Below, in pieces: positions 63,907-64,000 of a stretch of DNA of 64,000 nt (position 1 is its first letter; each line of letters opens with the position of its first letter). A model generated the notes under the pieces. The model was not told the DNA's origin and did not search any database. It saw only the letters and a program-made list of their open reading frames with translations. The stretch is from assembly GCA_910586405.1 (NCBI GenBank), contig CAJUII010000001.1, forward strand, positions 38,433 through 102,432. The letters are read 5' to 3'. The position numbers and the translations under genes were made by a program. Origin of the DNA: an uncultured Lachnospiraceae bacterium. GTDB lineage: Bacteria; Bacillota; Clostridia; Lachnospirales; Lachnospiraceae.

Positions 63907-64000
63907 AGGAAAACGAATTTGCACGAAACGAAGATGATTCTAAAAACAAGAATATCGTTGCGGGTGATATAATGGAAGTATGGTTGATACATTCCTGATT
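63907..64000. other. Window end, no clear feature
   Basis: These 94 bases hold only very short reading frames and an isolated TATAAT at 63968-63973 without a matching -35 box at normal spacing. Nothing further can be supported. Confidence 0.4.

Noticed and set aside
63968..63973. TATAAT near the window end
   Set aside because: No -35 box at 16-18 bases upstream and the downstream gene is outside the window.

Overview
The window looks like a chromosomal segment of a Gram-positive anaerobe of the Lachnospiraceae type (Clostridia). The basis is the gene content: GH25 muramidases with Ig-like (BIG2) domains, a LytR-CpsA-Psr (LCP) ligase, a TagA-like glycosyltransferase, DUF6077, DUF4037/DUF4125, a type 2 GalT, AGGAGG-like ribosome binding sites and sigma-A-type promoters. 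The species cannot be named from the sequence alone. All supported genes lie on the + strand and the gaps between them are short (the largest, 58448-58731, is 284 bases). I saw no rRNA, tRNA, CRISPR array, insertion sequence or phage gene.

Region 1 (1-18785) is a surface-glycan and glycolipid region. It starts with the tail of an unknown gene and a terminator, then a GH78 alpha-L-rhamnosidase lipoprotein, a CsbB/GtrB-like polyprenyl-phosphate glycosyltransferase and a YfhO-type GT-C membrane protein. A tightly packed five-gene cassette follows (FAD oxidoreductase, membrane GT2, atypical SDR, TIM-barrel isomerase, second GT2). A consensus promoter at 11762 drives a polyprenyl-phosphate sugar-1-phosphate transferase, a WecG/TagA enzyme and a YdjC/ChbG deacetylase. 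An SGNH esterase lipoprotein, a split DUF6077 membrane protein and two small EamA/SMR-type membrane proteins close the region.

Region 2 (18786-46305) makes and exports a probably rhamnose-containing wall polysaccharide: two membrane-anchored GH25 muramidases interleaved with rmlB, rmlA and rmlC, a Wzm/Wzt (TagG/TagH)-like ABC exporter whose ATPase has a carbohydrate-binding C-terminus, a methyltransferase-kinase fusion resembling chain-terminating WbdD, a set of large GT2 enzymes, a phospho-sugar mutase, a GtrA flippase, a second initiating sugar-phosphate transferase, an LCP ligase and another GT2. The simplest reading is synthesis on undecaprenyl phosphate, capping, ABC export and LCP-mediated attachment to peptidoglycan, with side-chain sugars added outside from polyprenyl-phosphate donors.

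Region 3 (46306-58447) holds glmS, an HtrA-type membrane serine protease, a ClpX-like unfoldase with an acidic N-terminal extension, a YczE/YitT membrane protein, a methyltransferase, a 1109-residue TPR-acidic-DUF4037-DUF4125 protein, trpS and a PfkB sugar kinase.

Region 4 (58448-64000) is a small galactan/galactose locus. A strong terminator is followed by a promoter with a LacI-type operator, a GH53 endo-galactanase without a signal peptide, a type 2 galT, a LacI regulator, an AraC regulator and an unknown 166-residue protein.

The most unusual points are the probable capping methyltransferase-kinase next to the ABC exporter, the reciprocal decay of tandem GT2 modules, the atypical residues across the 7057-11765 cassette, the TPR-DUF4037-DUF4125 protein, and the oppositely charged cytoplasmic tails of a muramidase and the LCP protein.
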